Below are positions 51,801 to 64,000 of a stretch of 64,000 nt of DNA, piece after piece. The position numbers and the translations under genes were made by a program. Positions within the stretch are counted from its first letter, which is position 1; each line of letters starts with the position of its first letter. The notes under the pieces are model-generated. The model saw nothing but the letters and a program-made list of their open reading frames with translations, did not search any database and had not been told where the DNA came from. Source of the stretch: Rutstroemia sp. NJR-2017a BVV2 (lineage: Eukaryota; Ascomycota; Leotiomycetes; Helotiales; Rutstroemiaceae); assembly GCA_002946415.1 (NCBI GenBank), contig NJPS01000026.1, positions 124,001 to 188,000 on the forward strand. Reading direction: 5' to 3'.

Positions 51801-54800
51801 CAGAGCCACCCAAGGTTGCTTTCTTGTACACTGGTCAAGGATCTCAGTACGCAGCAATGGGTCAAGAATTGTTCCAAAACTCGACCCTCTTCCGAGAGAG
51901 CATCTTGGAATTCGACAACATTGCCACCATGCTTGGTTTCCCATCATTTGTTTCATTAATTGACGGAAGCGTCACTGATGTTCAAGGATTATCACCAGTG
52001 ATCGTGCAGCTCGGCATTGTATGCTTGGAAATGGCAATGACTAGACTCTGGGAATCTTGGGGTATCAAGCCATCTGTTGTTCTTGGACATAGTCTTGGAG
52101 AGTACGCTGCTTTGAATGCCTCTGGAATTTTGTCCCCAAGCGATACCATCTACCTTGTCGGAGTCAGAGCTCAGCTCCTTGTCGAGAGATGCACTGCTGG
52201 CACCCACGCCATGCTCGCCGTTCAAGGCTCCAGATCTGCTGTAACTGAAGCACTTGAGGAAGTCTCTACCCCCTTGAATATCGCATGCGTTAACAGCACG
52301 CGAGAGACCGTTCTCAGTGGAGAAGCTGCAGAGATCTCCCAGGTCTCAGACCGACTTTGCAACATGGGTTTCAAGTGTACTCAGCTCAAGGTTCCGTTCG
52401 CTTTCCACTCTGCGCAAGTTGAACCTATCTTGGATCAATTCGAGAAGCTTGCCGAGTCCGTTCACTTTGGCAAAGAAGACGTACCACTCATCTCATCCTT
52501 ATTAGGCCGTTGCCTCAATGATTCTGAGAGGATTGACCCTGCTTATCTACGCAACCATGCCAGACAACCTGTCAATTTCCTTGACGGTTTAGTCTCTTCC
52601 CAAACTTCTGGTATCATTGATGAGAAGACTGTTTGGCTCGAAGTTGGACCTCACCCAGTGTGCTTAGGAATGATTAAAGCTACTGTCGGTACTGCTACCA
52701 TTGCTGCACCATCCCTCCGCAGAAATGAGAGCGCATACAAGACCATCAGCAACAGTCTTAGCACTTTGCACACTGCCGGTCTTGACATCGACTGGAATGA
52801 ATATCACCGAGATTTCAACGACTGCATCCGCCTCCTTGATCTTCCAGCCTATGCATTTGACGACAAGGTCTATTGGATCCAGTACGAGGGAGATTGGTGT
52901 TTGACCAAGGGTCAGAAGCCCGGAAAGGAGCCTCTCCTGCTGGAGCCTCCAAAGCCTAAGCTTTCGACATCAACCATCCATTCAGTTACCAGCGAGAAGG
53001 TCGAAGGAGACATCGCTACAGTTTCAGTCGAGTCTGACTTGGCAAGAAGCGATCTCCGTGGAGTTGTCAGTGGTCATCTTGTCAATGGTTCCATGCTTTG
53101 CCCATCTGTAAGTTTATTGATCAATTGTACAACCTGGGCTAAACTGACAAATTACAGTCACTCTATGCCGATATGGCTATCACATTGTGCGAGTATGCAT
53201 ACAAGCTTGTTCGCCCTGATGCTACCAACCTCGGCATTGATGTCGGAAGAATGAAGGTACCCAAGCCATTGATTGCTGACCCTGCAGGGAAGACTCAGAT
53301 TCTTAAGCTTACCGCGACTGTTAATGTGGCAACCGACCGGGCCGATCTCATCTTTTCTAGTGGAGAGGGCAAGACAAAGGTTGAGCATGCAAACTGCGTT
53401 GTGTTCTTCAGTGATATCGAAGATTACAACGCCGACTTCCAGAGGAACGCTTACCTCATCCAATCACGAATCGACTGGCTACAAGAGGCTGAACGCAATG
53501 GAAAGGCTTCAAAGATTGGTCGCGGTCTTGCTTACAAACTCTTCGCTGCTTTGGTTGATTACGATCCCAAGTACCGTGGAATGGAGGAAGTTATCCTTGA
53601 CAGCTCCAAAATGGAAGCCACGTCGCGCGTCAAATTCCAGACTACCGAACAGGACGGGACATTCAAGTACAGTCCATACTGGATCGACAGCGTAGCTCAC
53701 ATTTCTGGCTTCATAGTCAATGGATCGGACGCCGTTGATTCACGCGAGAAGGTTTACATCTCTCATGGCTGGGAATCGCTGAGATTCTCCGAGCCCCTCT
53801 CGGCTGAGAAGACCTACCGATCATATGTGAGAATGCAGCCCCGCAAAGATAAAACTATGGCTGGTGATGTCTACGTCTTCGATGGAGACAGAATCGTTGG
53901 CATGGTTGGTGGTCTCGCTTTCCAAGCCATTCCACGAAAAGTTCTCAACATGTTCCTTCCACCTGTCGGCGCTGCTAAGACTGCCCCCGCCCCTGCCGCC
54001 GCCAAGTCTGCTGCTAAACCAGCTGCTATCCAAACTTCAACTACTGCACGCCCTAAGGCCGTGCAAAAGACGCAAGTAAGCAAAGCCAATATCGGCAGCG
54101 TGAATCAGAAGTTGAGAGGAGTCACTGCACAGGTGATGGATATTCTCGCGGCTGAAGTAGGAGTCACACTAGATGAATTGGTCGACAACATCGCTTTCAC
54201 TGATCTTGGTGTCGATTCTTTGATGGCACTGACAGTTTGTGGAAGACTACGGGAAGAGCTTGAGATTGAAGTCAACTCTCATGACTTGATCAACTATTCC
54301 AACATTGGAACTTTCAAGGCATTCTTGGCTAAATTTGAAGGAAAGGACACTGCAGCGTACAGCGAGGACCCAAGCTCACCTATCTCTGCATCCAGCCCCG
54401 AGCAATCGGTACACGACTTACAGGAAGATTCGGACTTCACGGCCCCATCTGAAGATGATGTTCCGGATGACTCTCCATCTGAAAATCTCGGCGACATCAT
54501 CCGAGTTACAATTGCGGAAGAAATGGCAATTGACATCCTCGAGGTTGCAAGCTCACCCGATCTTGCTTCTTTGGGAATGGACTCACTGATGGCACTTTCT
54601 GTACTTGGCCGTCTACGAGAAAAGACTGGTCTTTCGCTACCTTCCGACTTGTTCGTTGTCAATCAAACTATCAAGGATATCGAGAAGGCTCTCAACATCG
54701 AAGCACCTGCAAAGCCCAAACCTAAGGCAGTAGTGAAGAAGGCAGCACCAGCACCTACACCAGTAGTATCTGTCAGCACAGCTGTTGCTTCGGTTGCGCC

Positions 54801-55645
54801 GGCCGCGCAGAGATTTGCAACCTCAGTTTTGCTGCAAGGCAACATGAGAAAAGCAAGCAAATATCTTTGGATCGTTCCTGACGGAAGTGGATCGGCGACT
54901 TCGTACATTGACATTCCTACCCTTTCACCAGATGTTGCAGCCTTTGGACTCAACTCGCCTTTCATGAAGACGCCCGAAGAGTTTGATTGTGGTGTTGTTG
55001 GCATTGCCACACACTACATCAAGGAAATGAAACGCCGTCAACCAAACGGTCCTTACATTCTGGCAGGTTGGAGTGCTGGAGGTGTCATTGCCTATGAAGT
55101 TGTAAATCAATTGACAAAAGCAAATGAAGTCGTGGACACGCTGATTCTCATCGACACACCTTGCCCGGATATCATCGAGCCTCTCCCAACAACTCTTCAC
55201 AGGTGGTTCGCTTCAATCGGTCTTCTCGGTGACGGAGACCCAACCAAAATCCCAGAATGGTTACTGCCTCACTTCGCTTCTTCCGTGCAAGCTCTGTCAA
55301 CATATATGCCGGAAGTCATTGACCCCGCCAAGGTGCCAAATGTCATGGCCATCTGGTGTGAAGATGGTGTTTGCAAGGAGCCAACTGATCCACGACCAGA
55401 TCCTTTCCCATACGGACACGCCCAATTCTTGTTAGACAATAGAACCGACTTTGGACCATACATTTGGGACAAGTATCTTGGGAATGAAAAGTTCCAGACG
55501 AGGCACATGCCGGGAAACCATTTCTCTATGATGCACCCACCATATGTAAGTTTCCTCCTAATCACCTCCGATGATGATCGTTTACTAATTACATGACTAG
55601 GTACATCTTCTTGGTAAATACATGAAGGAAGCTCTCGAGATGTGA
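48895..55645 (+). CDS. PKS1: Non-reducing polyketide synthase, DHN-melanin type (SAT-KS-AT-PT-ACP-ACP-TE)
   Basis: Six exons (48895-49187, 49241-49998, 50046-50934, 50992-53107, 53158-55545, 55601-55645) close to 2162 residues, the usual size for melanin synthases. Domains in order: SAT with C119 in GLCTG; KS from about residue 394 with active C566 in DTACSSS and the His motifs EMHGTGTQ and [14 protein letters not shown] with S1014 in [10 protein letters not shown] with H1342 (SGHLVNGS) and D1529 (YWIDSVAH); two ACPs with phosphopantetheine serines S1706 (LGVDS) and S1828 (LGMDS); TE/Claisen cyclase with S1991 in GWSAGG and a late His in PGNHFS. All key residues are intact. It should load acetyl or another short starter, extend with malonyl units and cyclise to 1,3,6,8-tetrahydroxynaphthalene, or a heptaketide shortened later. 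The N-terminal [16 protein letters not shown] fits the PKS1 clade. A second ATG at 48907 is an alternative start. The linked Cmr1-type regulator supports a melanin role. Confidence 0.95.
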
Positions 55646-58600
55646 TAGAAATTTGTTACAGTACTTGCCGGCTTAGAAACCGGTAGATTTGGAAATTTTG
55701 GGTGGAAATTTTGGGTGGCATTTTGTTTCGTATGGCCTTTGTTCTTTTTCTAGGGATTGGATTAAGATTGAGATTCTCATATATGGGTTTAGTTTCCTGA
55801 TTTTTACAGTTGAATTATTTGTCTAAATATCTAAACTGAATTGAATACATTTCTACAGTATCACATATTTGTTCTATCGAGTTTTCCGCACGCAAAAGCA
55901 ACTTACCATCAGCAACAGAGACACAAATACGAGGAGGCTCAACTCGTGTACGGCAGCGATCTACATCTAACTGTTATCAGTGTCACATTTTTCTGCAAAC
56001 AAAAGTTGGAAAGGCTGCAGCTGCCCAATAACGCCAATGCTTACCCCCCACTCAACCCCACGTCCAATCCCAACAATCAGGTCAGGAGTATCCTTGTTTG
56101 AGCAAATGTGTGGAAGGGGAGGGGAGGTACTGGAACTTGATACTGATGTACCTGGACGAGAAGGTACATCAATATATGTATATATGTACATCGTGTTCCC
56201 CAATCCGGCACACGGCAAATAAAGATATTCTCAGCACACCACTACGAGTGATTGAGACACTGCATTGGGTAGGGAGGTAGTCAGATTAGCCGCAGTCGCG
56301 GCCTATCATGTTGCGGTATTGGTGCGTTGCGCTGTGTAACGTTATTGCTTCGCAAGGAGGAATATACGATGCAGATCAGGGTAGCTTGGATGGATGGCTG
56401 AATCTGGGTTCTACTGTAGGTGGAAATACGGGAATAGGGTATGTAAGGCACTGAGCTGTTGGAATTACCTTGCGAACTGCAAACCAACAATACATCAACG
56501 AACAATTGGTGTTGATCTCCTGAGATAAGGTTATTGTTTTCCCAACGCTAAAAGGTACAGATACTCGTACATATGTTTCAATAATCGTCAGATTTTCTTC
56601 TTCTATTTTTGCTTTTCCATGTGAAAGAGAGACACCAACAGTGTTTATCTACTCGTTCGTATTTTTCCTTCGTTGGATAGCTTGCTGACGTGAAGGAACG
56701 AATTGGAAATGGGTAATTCCCGCGGAACACGAATCGCATCCAACATGACTTACATATGCCCACACATCTTCCCGGCCCGGGTTCGTGTTGTTATTCTTGG
56801 TAGCTGAGCGATAGCTAGCTAGACAGAAACCAAGCCGAGAATCATACGGTGCCGTAGCGCTTGGTTGCTTCCGTCCATTCATCTTACTTCGGTCGCGTCC
56901 TTCGGGCTCGGGGCTGGGATGCACTCCTAACACGATGTAGTATGATGTAATGTGCTTCGGTTTCGTATCTTACCCCATTGATGGGTAACTAAAACATACA
57001 CGTACATACATATCAGTGGATTAGAATCGGAATAAGGAAGAAAATGTTTATCGCATTTTGCAGTGTGGAGCAAAAATAAGACAGCAAGTAATTTAGTGTC
57101 TTACTAGAAAGTAGTTGGAATTAGGTTGGTTGCTAGGTAGCACCAACATGAGCTAGTTATTCCTTAGTTCTCGGTCTGGTAACTACAGTAATGATAGAGT
57201 TTTGCTCGGTACGGTAGCTGGAGGTTCAGAGAGGTCGTGTTCGTCCGATACTAGGTGCCGTTGCAACGGGATGTAGGGGGTAGGTTCGTACTAGTACATA
57301 GGAAGCAAAGTGATGCGATTGGTGGTTCAGAATGCTACGCAGGCACTTGGGCAAAGTTTCAGTTAAGGGGATAGGGAAGGCTAGGAAAGGAAGAAAAAGG
57401 GAGGAAAGAGACGGGGAGTAGGATTAGGCTGATGGACTGTATTTTAACATGCGCGTGCACTCACGGCATTTAGGCAAGAGGGGCAGGCTTGTACTGTGTG
57501 TATGAAAAAATGGTAAGGTAGGGGTAGGGGTAGGGGTGGGGGTAGGAGGTACGGGGTAAAAGTACGGCAAGGTAGGGCTCGGAAGCATCCGAGAGACGAG
57601 CGAGTGAGCGTGCGGGCTAGATCTGTCGGAAGTGGTGGGCTGGAGGCTGGCCCAAGACTAGACATGGTAATTTATCTCGAATCTAGAACCTAATGTATCT
57701 AATGTATCTAACATCTAATTAATGTACGCTATCGGGGTGGAACCAACAGCTATATTATGATTATATTATGTCCAAAGCTTCTTTTCATTGGGTTGATCTA
57801 ACTGCTAGATGTCCATTACATAAAAACTATTTTGAGAAAGCAAAGACAAAGACCTAGTCAACCTCGCTAGTGAATTAGCTCCTGTGCCGCTGCATTAGTT
57901 GACAGTTACCCGCTGATAGCACATGCATCACTAGATACAACTATCCCCACATGCCCTCATAGACTTTAAGTACATTGAGAAATCAGCACACACTCAAGCT
58001 TATATCTCACTCATACTATACAGCTCAGTCACATTTAGAGAACATGGAGAATGATTAGTTAGTGGGTTGCTAATAACAAAAAAGCGCAACTCCATAAAAT
58101 TGACTTCTGGAAAACGTAATTGTTAAGACGAACAGGCCAATGGCGATGTACCACTTGGATACGAAAGTTAATTTCCTATAATGGTAATGTGCGATCAGAT
58201 GGAAGAAAAGAAATATGATATGCTGTGTCTGAGATCGAGTAAAGTTAGAAAGGGGAACATGAAAGCCTCCTTCTAAAAAACGTGTCAATGACTTTTCCGT
58301 GCATGAAGGCACACAGCCACCATATATTTCACTCTTCTTGGTGATTTACGAAATTCTTCACTAAGAGTTGGTAATCTGTTAGCAAACTATGGTGGCATTG
58401 TTTCGGGAGGCGCTCTTGGCGGGGTTCTGTCGAGGCCGGCGTTGAATTGTTAGTTAGTTCTGACATAAAAACCTTATCACGACCGTTTTGAGTCAGTATA
58501 CATCACATTGTACTAGTGCATCTTGTAAGTACAAAGACATGAACTGTGAGAATGTGCGAAGCCGTGGCTGGCGCCAACATAATGTGCTGTTAACAACGGC

Positions 58601-60200
58601 CAGATACTTGGGCATCATCGACACAATCTGATACCAGAGACAGTAAATATTGCAGGAAGGCTTTTGCTCCCGCTGCTGCAACATCCTGCTTCCCCTCCCG
58701 CAACCGAGTACGATTAAGACAATGCCCAGCTTTCCATTACGAAAGTGCATTGCTGCTGACATCCATGCCCGTACAGGTATTGGTACCATGCAGTGAGTCG
58801 AAATATAGGCATCATCATCTCGCCTGCACATATAGATGCCATCAGTATCGAATAGAGTACATGTTCCATGAAAAACATGGCTATCCGCTGGTAGCCAAGC
58901 ATCTCGAACTTGTAGCCAACTTTCCATCATAGGTACACTGGAGGCGAATGGAGCTTTGGGGCTGGCTAGCTATGGTGGTGTAGTAGTATTCCGATAAGCA
59001 TGCCACGATCTAAGCCTGTGATAAGAGACTCTACCCTGCCCAGAACCATTGTGTGGTAGTGGAATACGGTCTCACTTGCATGTACGGCTGACGGGATAGG
59101 GTCGCCGGCTGCGAGCGGCCTGATTGGAATCATCGGATTTCTTGCCAAACGAGAGTTGGAAGATCGAATCTTCCGACAACTTGCGTGAGATATTCTCCGA
59201 GATAATCTTAACCCCAACGATTGATAACCAACTGCCTAACCGTCTCCAGAGATGAATCCGTTAGCAGAGAATAGATTACGCCTTGAAACAGTCGTCACGG
59301 GGAAGAATGTTGAGTTTGGTCAAAGGGCGATCTTCGGTTAAGAACCGTGTGAGTGGCACGCAAGATGGTCCAATCATTTTGCATTGCCGGATCCTTCCAG
59401 CATCTTATTGGCGTACGAAAAGGCTTCCGCTGATGTTGAGTGGTTCGAGATTTTGTGTGGCGGTATACCCCACCGGATGTCCGGCGAGCTTCAGGCTGTT
59501 TCATTGGATCTACGACCACACTGTAATCTTGAATGAGTACTTCCTAGAGCCCATTCACGCCATCTCTGGGCCATTTAACCAATTTGAAAGGGCTGTTCAT
59601 GTTAGAGCATTCTGCTGATAGAAGCATGAACGGATGTACTTGTGCGTTCTGCCAGATGGTCTGTCTGCCAATGCATTATAATCTGGCATTGCATGAATAT
59701 CATGCTGGGTAGTCTGAGTAATCGGATAGCGATTGAATGCGAATGCCGAGTTATGGTATCCAGACCTCCTAGGTGCTTCATCTGAGCCAAACTTTTGCAA
59801 ATAGTTCCAGATCTAAGTTGCCGTAGTGCATTGAATGATGCACATATATGGACTGGGGTGAATGACTATACCAAAGATCACTTAATCCTGGAATAACTTG
59901 CATATTGCAGTTGAAAGAGAGCTTTGATGATGGTAAATTCGGCTCGAGATAAATCAAGATATTGTTGCCGTAGGGACTCCAACGGAGCCATGACTTCCAG
60001 TTATTACCCCAGCATGCAAATGAAGAATACTTCGTGTGAGTCTATATTGCAGTACATCATGACAAAGTACAAATTTGTGCAGGTAACGTAGCATACGCCC
60101 CGTGGAAAGAAACCAGCCTCCATGATGCAAATGTGCGTAGAATATTCCTCCCATCTCCGGAGAATTAAAGAACCCAGAACTCCTGCAAATGCCCTTGTCT
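55646..60200. other. 4.6-kb spacer between convergent PKS and regulator genes
   Basis: No supported gene lies between the two stop codons. Minus-strand frames such as 58493-58930 have no family resemblance. A G-rich repeat is listed separately. The ends should hold the two 3' untranslated regions. Confidence 0.5.
57518..57546 (+). repeat. GGGGTA repeat with quadruplex-forming pattern
   Basis: Four successive G runs of four or five bases are separated by one- or two-base loops (ggggta units), flanked by gg pairs. This fits the standard intramolecular G-quadruplex pattern. It is not the fungal telomere unit TTAGGG. Confidence 0.75.
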
Positions 60201-63200
60201 TTATGTATATTGCTGCATCATAACCGCGTCCATACCCCAACTCCTAGAGAACGTCTGTAGCTTTCGCCGTATGCCGTCTAACATCCGCAGTGTAACACCA
60301 GTTTCCAGTAAAGAAATGCAGTGATTCAAGACATCATCAGGCTTGTGAAGTTCCACATACCCGTCGCCTCTGCTGAGTACTGGGATACCTGCCCCACTCC
60401 AAAGATAAGATCTTACCGAGGGATCGTCCGGAGTCACAGCATCAATCGGAAATATCGAGCTTTTCTCCATTCCCGGCGTGTGTCTCTCTCTCCGTGCTAC
60501 ACTCTCGAGCCACAGAATCATAGTAGCACGATAGATAGCGACAGACCACCAGTGGGGACGTCCCTCTTTTGGCATTGAGGTCACGAGACGGATAACCTGC
60601 CCGCAATGGAATAGAGCCTCACCAGGCTGGTAGATGCATCGCTTGTAACGAAGTAAAATTTCCGCAGTCGTACCATCGAAATCTTCCTTCCGAGCCAGTC
60701 GTTCAATCTCGGGGAATGAAGTGACAGCATTCAGGCTGACAAGATGGTAAAGAACGAGGTTCGCACGTGTAACAGGGCAGTTTGGGTCGCTTTTGGAATG
60801 ATATGCACAGAGGTCGTACCATTTCTGCAGTAATGATTGCGCCTCCTCTAAACGTAATAAGTTGGAAGCCTTTGTCACAGTTCTCGTGCCTTGTCGCGAG
60901 CTGAATACATCCGAGTAACAGCTTAAAGATTGGTTCAGGTGGCATAGCGAGCTGTGAAGCGGATGCAGTAAGAGCTTAAGTTGAAGTGGTGACAATTGAC
61001 CATACCGTCTTTCAATGTTATCGCATAACATGTCTCGGAAAAGGTCGCACAAAGAGGGTCCTACAGGCGGGGTTCCTAAAGAGCTCGGATTGAGAAGCCA
61101 GTCGGTGCCAATGTATGTTTGCTGGACCATTGTCGCCCATTCATTAGCATCCTTGGCAAGCCACAGACACTCTGGACCTGGCATTGGAGTCTCGAGTTCG
61201 GTGATGGACATTATAGGTGCAGTATCGTGGAATAAGCTCAGCTCTTGATCGACCATTGTCCAGTTGTAAACCAATCTAAACCTCATCAGCTTATGCTTGC
61301 TTGAAAAATGTACCTAATGCGGGAAATTGAGACAAGCCATGAGTAGGACAAATAATTCACGATCCCAAAGTGAGACGCCATACCTGCTTTTCTTTTCTCG
61401 TTGCAACCAGATCCTCCATTGTTTTTCCGGGTTCGAATGGTCGGGAAAGGTGGGTGTTAATGGCAAATGAGGCTCTAGCATTCCAGCATGCTTTAGCATC
61501 TATATTGAATATTGTCAGTACTCGGCGTGGATTATCGTGGGTGTGGAGAAACACTCACGGCAAGATACATCCCTCGTTGGGCCATGGCCAAGTTCATGTG
61601 TGACGCATCACCACCCCACGCGCCAAGGATTGTAAAAAGCAGCGCACACTTTAGTACGATTGGATCACCTGATAACTCGACGTCCTTCTCCATGATTTTG
61701 AAGAGGGAAATCCTGCAAGCCTCGGTCAAGCCTGCAGTCAGACACCTAGCTTCAGCTGTCGGAAGAGCCGCTGCACCGTGTGCTATCATCAGCAGTAATA
61801 GCAGGGTAGATGTTTGATTGTTAAGAACCAGCTCATTCGGGTCGAGGGTACCACCACTGATAAGAGTGTAGTACGGAGCTAAGCTGCTAACGTGGCTGCG
61901 AAGAAAATATTCCAGAACGTTCGAGGGTGGTAGGACGAGAAAATTAAATCCTCCGTCGGGACTTGGATAGCTGGATGTCTTCGCCCAACTCTTCATGCCT
62001 CCTCTGTGAGTCTCGAGAGCAGTGTGTAAAAAGCTTTGCGTAATGGCAATTATCCTGTCCCGAGTACTGGCGCTGACAGCAACCACCGATATACCACCTC
62101 CATACTGGATCTCTGCTGGCTTTACATCATGATCCAAGGTCTCCCAAGTACTGTCGTGGTTCGACCGCTGTTCCAAGTTCTCGAGGTATGTGATTGCTGT
62201 TCTCGGTGATAAGCTGGAAAGCGGACGAGGGTTACACCGCGCAAGTGGCCACGCTGATTCTGCAGCTAGAAGAAGCTCAAAGTCCGTAGCATTATGATTG
62301 ACCGAAGTTTCCGCTTGCTTGACTTGACGGTTTGCTTCTCCCTGGGACGAGATACTAGAACTCTTCGCATGAGACATAGAAGGGGAGGGATGTATGGACC
62401 CTGAAATCATCGCGCCAGAGTTTGACGATGTATCACTCGATTCTAAGAATGCCGGTAGGGCTAAATTGTGAGGAATCTCATTTCCCATCGAGTATATTTC
62501 GAGGTCTAACGGATACTGACTCCATGCCATTAAGTCCTGGTAGTTAATGTTTCCATTGAGAGGGTCTTTGTTGACGAACATTGAATGGTCAACGCCGATA
62601 TTTCCATTTGGAGAATTTCCAAAACTGTCGAGCGTAAAGTTAAGATCGTGTATATTATGATCGGCGTGTGAGTGCGATAATTCTGTGAATTGGGGATCTA
62701 TTGAGGTGTTGTGAGGACTGACGTTGTTTTCGGGAAATGATTCTTTTGACGGCATATCTTGATCCATCGGTTCGTGACCTGTCGGTGGTTGCTGAGGTGG
62801 TGGGGTCTTTTTCTGTGAGGTCGAAACTCGGTTCGCAGCTTTGGACGACCTTCGAGCATATCTGCTTGCACATGGCAAGTTCTTCTCCGCACATCTCGAA
62901 CAAGGAACTCTTTTATCACAACCGGTCTTCGCACTCGCACAGTTGATACATGCAATCGGTGTTCGTCCATTCACGGTTGGCACACCTCCTGGTAAGGGCT
63001 CCATCGGGTCCTTCGCTTCATGGTAGGTGGAATGATGTCTCTGTAATAGATCCCTAGTAATTGACCGTTAGCAAAGGCCAAGTATACTACCACGACAAGA
63101 TATTCCAGCAGTAATACCTTCTAGGGAATGATAGTTGGCACAGACTACACCTGTGTGGCTTCACGTTCGTATCTGGCAACAATATGGTGTCAGTAACATG

Positions 63201-63322
63201 AGTCCATGGAACAGCAATGATAAGACTGATTCAGAATGCTCACGGCTTGGTATATGCCTCTCCAGATGTTCCTTTCGAGTAAAACTCTTTCCACAATATG
63301 TGCAGAAAATCATATTCTCCAT
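60201..63322 (-). CDS. CMR1: Cmr1/Smr1-type melanin regulator (two C2H2 fingers plus Zn2Cys6)
   Basis: Five exons (63322-63244, 63172-63118, 63053-61559, 61499-61384, 61275-60201) close to 939 residues. Finger 1 uses C7, C10, H23 and H27 (FCTYCGKSFTRKEHLERH). Finger 2 uses C35, C38, H51 and H56 (RCSLCQLSFPRRDLLQRHH). The Zn2Cys6 cluster uses C80, C83, C90, C96, C99 and C106 (ACINCASAKTGCDKRVPC). Between them is DPMEPLPGGVP, a block I know only from the Cmr1 family. The C-terminal 450 residues form a fungal-specific regulatory region, with VYNWTMVDQELSLFHDTAP typical of the family. The two introns inside the finger region sit in the codons for H27 and R45. Known relatives activate melanin PKS and reductase genes. 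In Botrytis a regulator of this kind (Smr1) neighbours the sclerotial synthase gene pks12 and controls it, which matches this arrangement. Confidence 0.94.
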
Positions 63323-64000
63323 TTAACGTTGAACTGATACTCCGGTTCCCTTCTTGTCCTTTCCATTGATATATTAGCTTCAGGATATCGGATGCTTAAA
63401 AGACGTTTAAGTCCTTGCTCAAGCTGTGGAGTGAGCAGTGATGTATGTGTGTGGCGGAGATATGGAGGAAGCCAGGGCTGTATACAGGGCTCAAGAGATC
63501 AATAACATTTGGTAGGGTTAATAATAGAGGGGCCAAGCATCAAGCATCTTATGCCGTATCGACATGTCAGACCACGCTCTTGAGTCTACCGGGGGGCCCT
63601 GGAGAACTCTGTCTAATCCTCGCCGACCATTTACGGAAAGGTCGTATGGACAATGCTGTGGCTTTGTGGGCCATCGTGGAAGCTTGGTGCGAACATAGAA
63701 GTGTCTTGAGGCTGACTCATTAGTGACAATTGCAGTACCGCTGGTTAAGAGGATCGCAAAGATGTATTCTCTCGTGTATTGTAGCGGTACAAGGACCAGG
63801 CCCCCTCGTGTCGATCTGGTGAATTGGCTCCTCCATTCACGCCGGCGAGCCACTTTCTCTGGGATCTTGGCAAGCAGCTGAGGTAGAACAGCTTTGGTAC
63901 GTATGTAGTATCATTTTCAATAAGTATTCCTGTAGGTACCCATACGTAAAGCTCAGAGAAGCAGTGTATATCTCGTTAAGTGAACTCATCTTCTCGAACG
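63323..64000. other. Upstream region of the melanin regulator
   Basis: These 678 bases at the right edge are the promoter side of the Cmr1-type gene. No coding region is supported; a minus-strand open frame at 63518-63853 has no family character. Confidence 0.5.

Noticed and set aside
58493..58930. 145-codon minus-strand frame in the melanin spacer
   Set aside because: No motif, no plausible splice partners, and overlapping frames are open on both strands.
63518..63853. 111-codon minus-strand frame upstream of the regulator
   Set aside because: Composition and sequence look random, and it lies in the expected promoter of the Cmr1-type gene.

Overview
This 64-kb window is nuclear DNA of a filamentous ascomycete (Pezizomycotina). 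The genes carry many 40-70 nt GT-AG introns with CTAAC/CTAAT-like branch sites, and the families are typical of moulds: GAF hybrid histidine kinase, 2EXR protein, Cmr1-type melanin regulator, non-reducing polyketide synthase. A PKS1-type DHN-melanin synthase linked to a Cmr1/Smr1-type regulator resembles Leotiomycetes such as Botrytis and Sclerotinia. That placement is inference; no marker gene fixes it. Gene density is low, with about 12 solid protein genes, one partial gene, one tRNA and one weak candidate.

Layout. (1) 1-2.2 kb: the 5' part of a GAF-domain hybrid histidine kinase runs off the left edge (minus), facing away from a single-exon 2EXR gene (plus). (2) 2.2-14.5 kb: almost gene-free DNA surrounds one C2H2 zinc-finger transcription factor (8.2-10.4 kb). 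The upstream side is rich in C/T and in short tandem repeats. The downstream side is strikingly G/T-rich on the plus strand. (3) 14.5-19.7 kb: a complete 11-exon ABCC (MRP-type) transporter of 1508 residues (minus). (4) 23.4-28.8 kb: a MetE C-terminal-domain protein, an intron-containing tRNA-Val(AAC) and a secreted M14 carboxypeptidase, all plus. (5) 31.9-36.9 kb: two amino-acid permeases from different families in tandem (plus). (6) 40.3-42.8 kb: an FAD monooxygenase (plus) tail-to-tail with a small ABM-fold protein (minus). (7) 45.4-46.5 kb: a Cys-rich single-pass surface protein. (8) 48.9-63.3 kb: the melanin module, a SAT-KS-AT-PT-ACP-ACP-TE synthase of 2162 residues (plus), convergent across a 4.6-kb spacer with a regulator of 939 residues carrying two C2H2 fingers and a Zn2Cys6 cluster (minus).

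The synthase and regulator form the one clear pathway unit: the enzyme should make 1,3,6,8-tetrahydroxynaphthalene (or a chain-extended precursor) for DHN melanin, and the regulator should switch it on. The later melanin enzymes (reductases, scytalone dehydratase) are not in the window. The permeases, carboxypeptidase and MetE-like gene share a loose nitrogen/amino-acid theme, but nothing in the sequence shows co-regulation. Exon coordinates were built by hand from splice sites and reading phase; every complete multi-exon model closes in frame.
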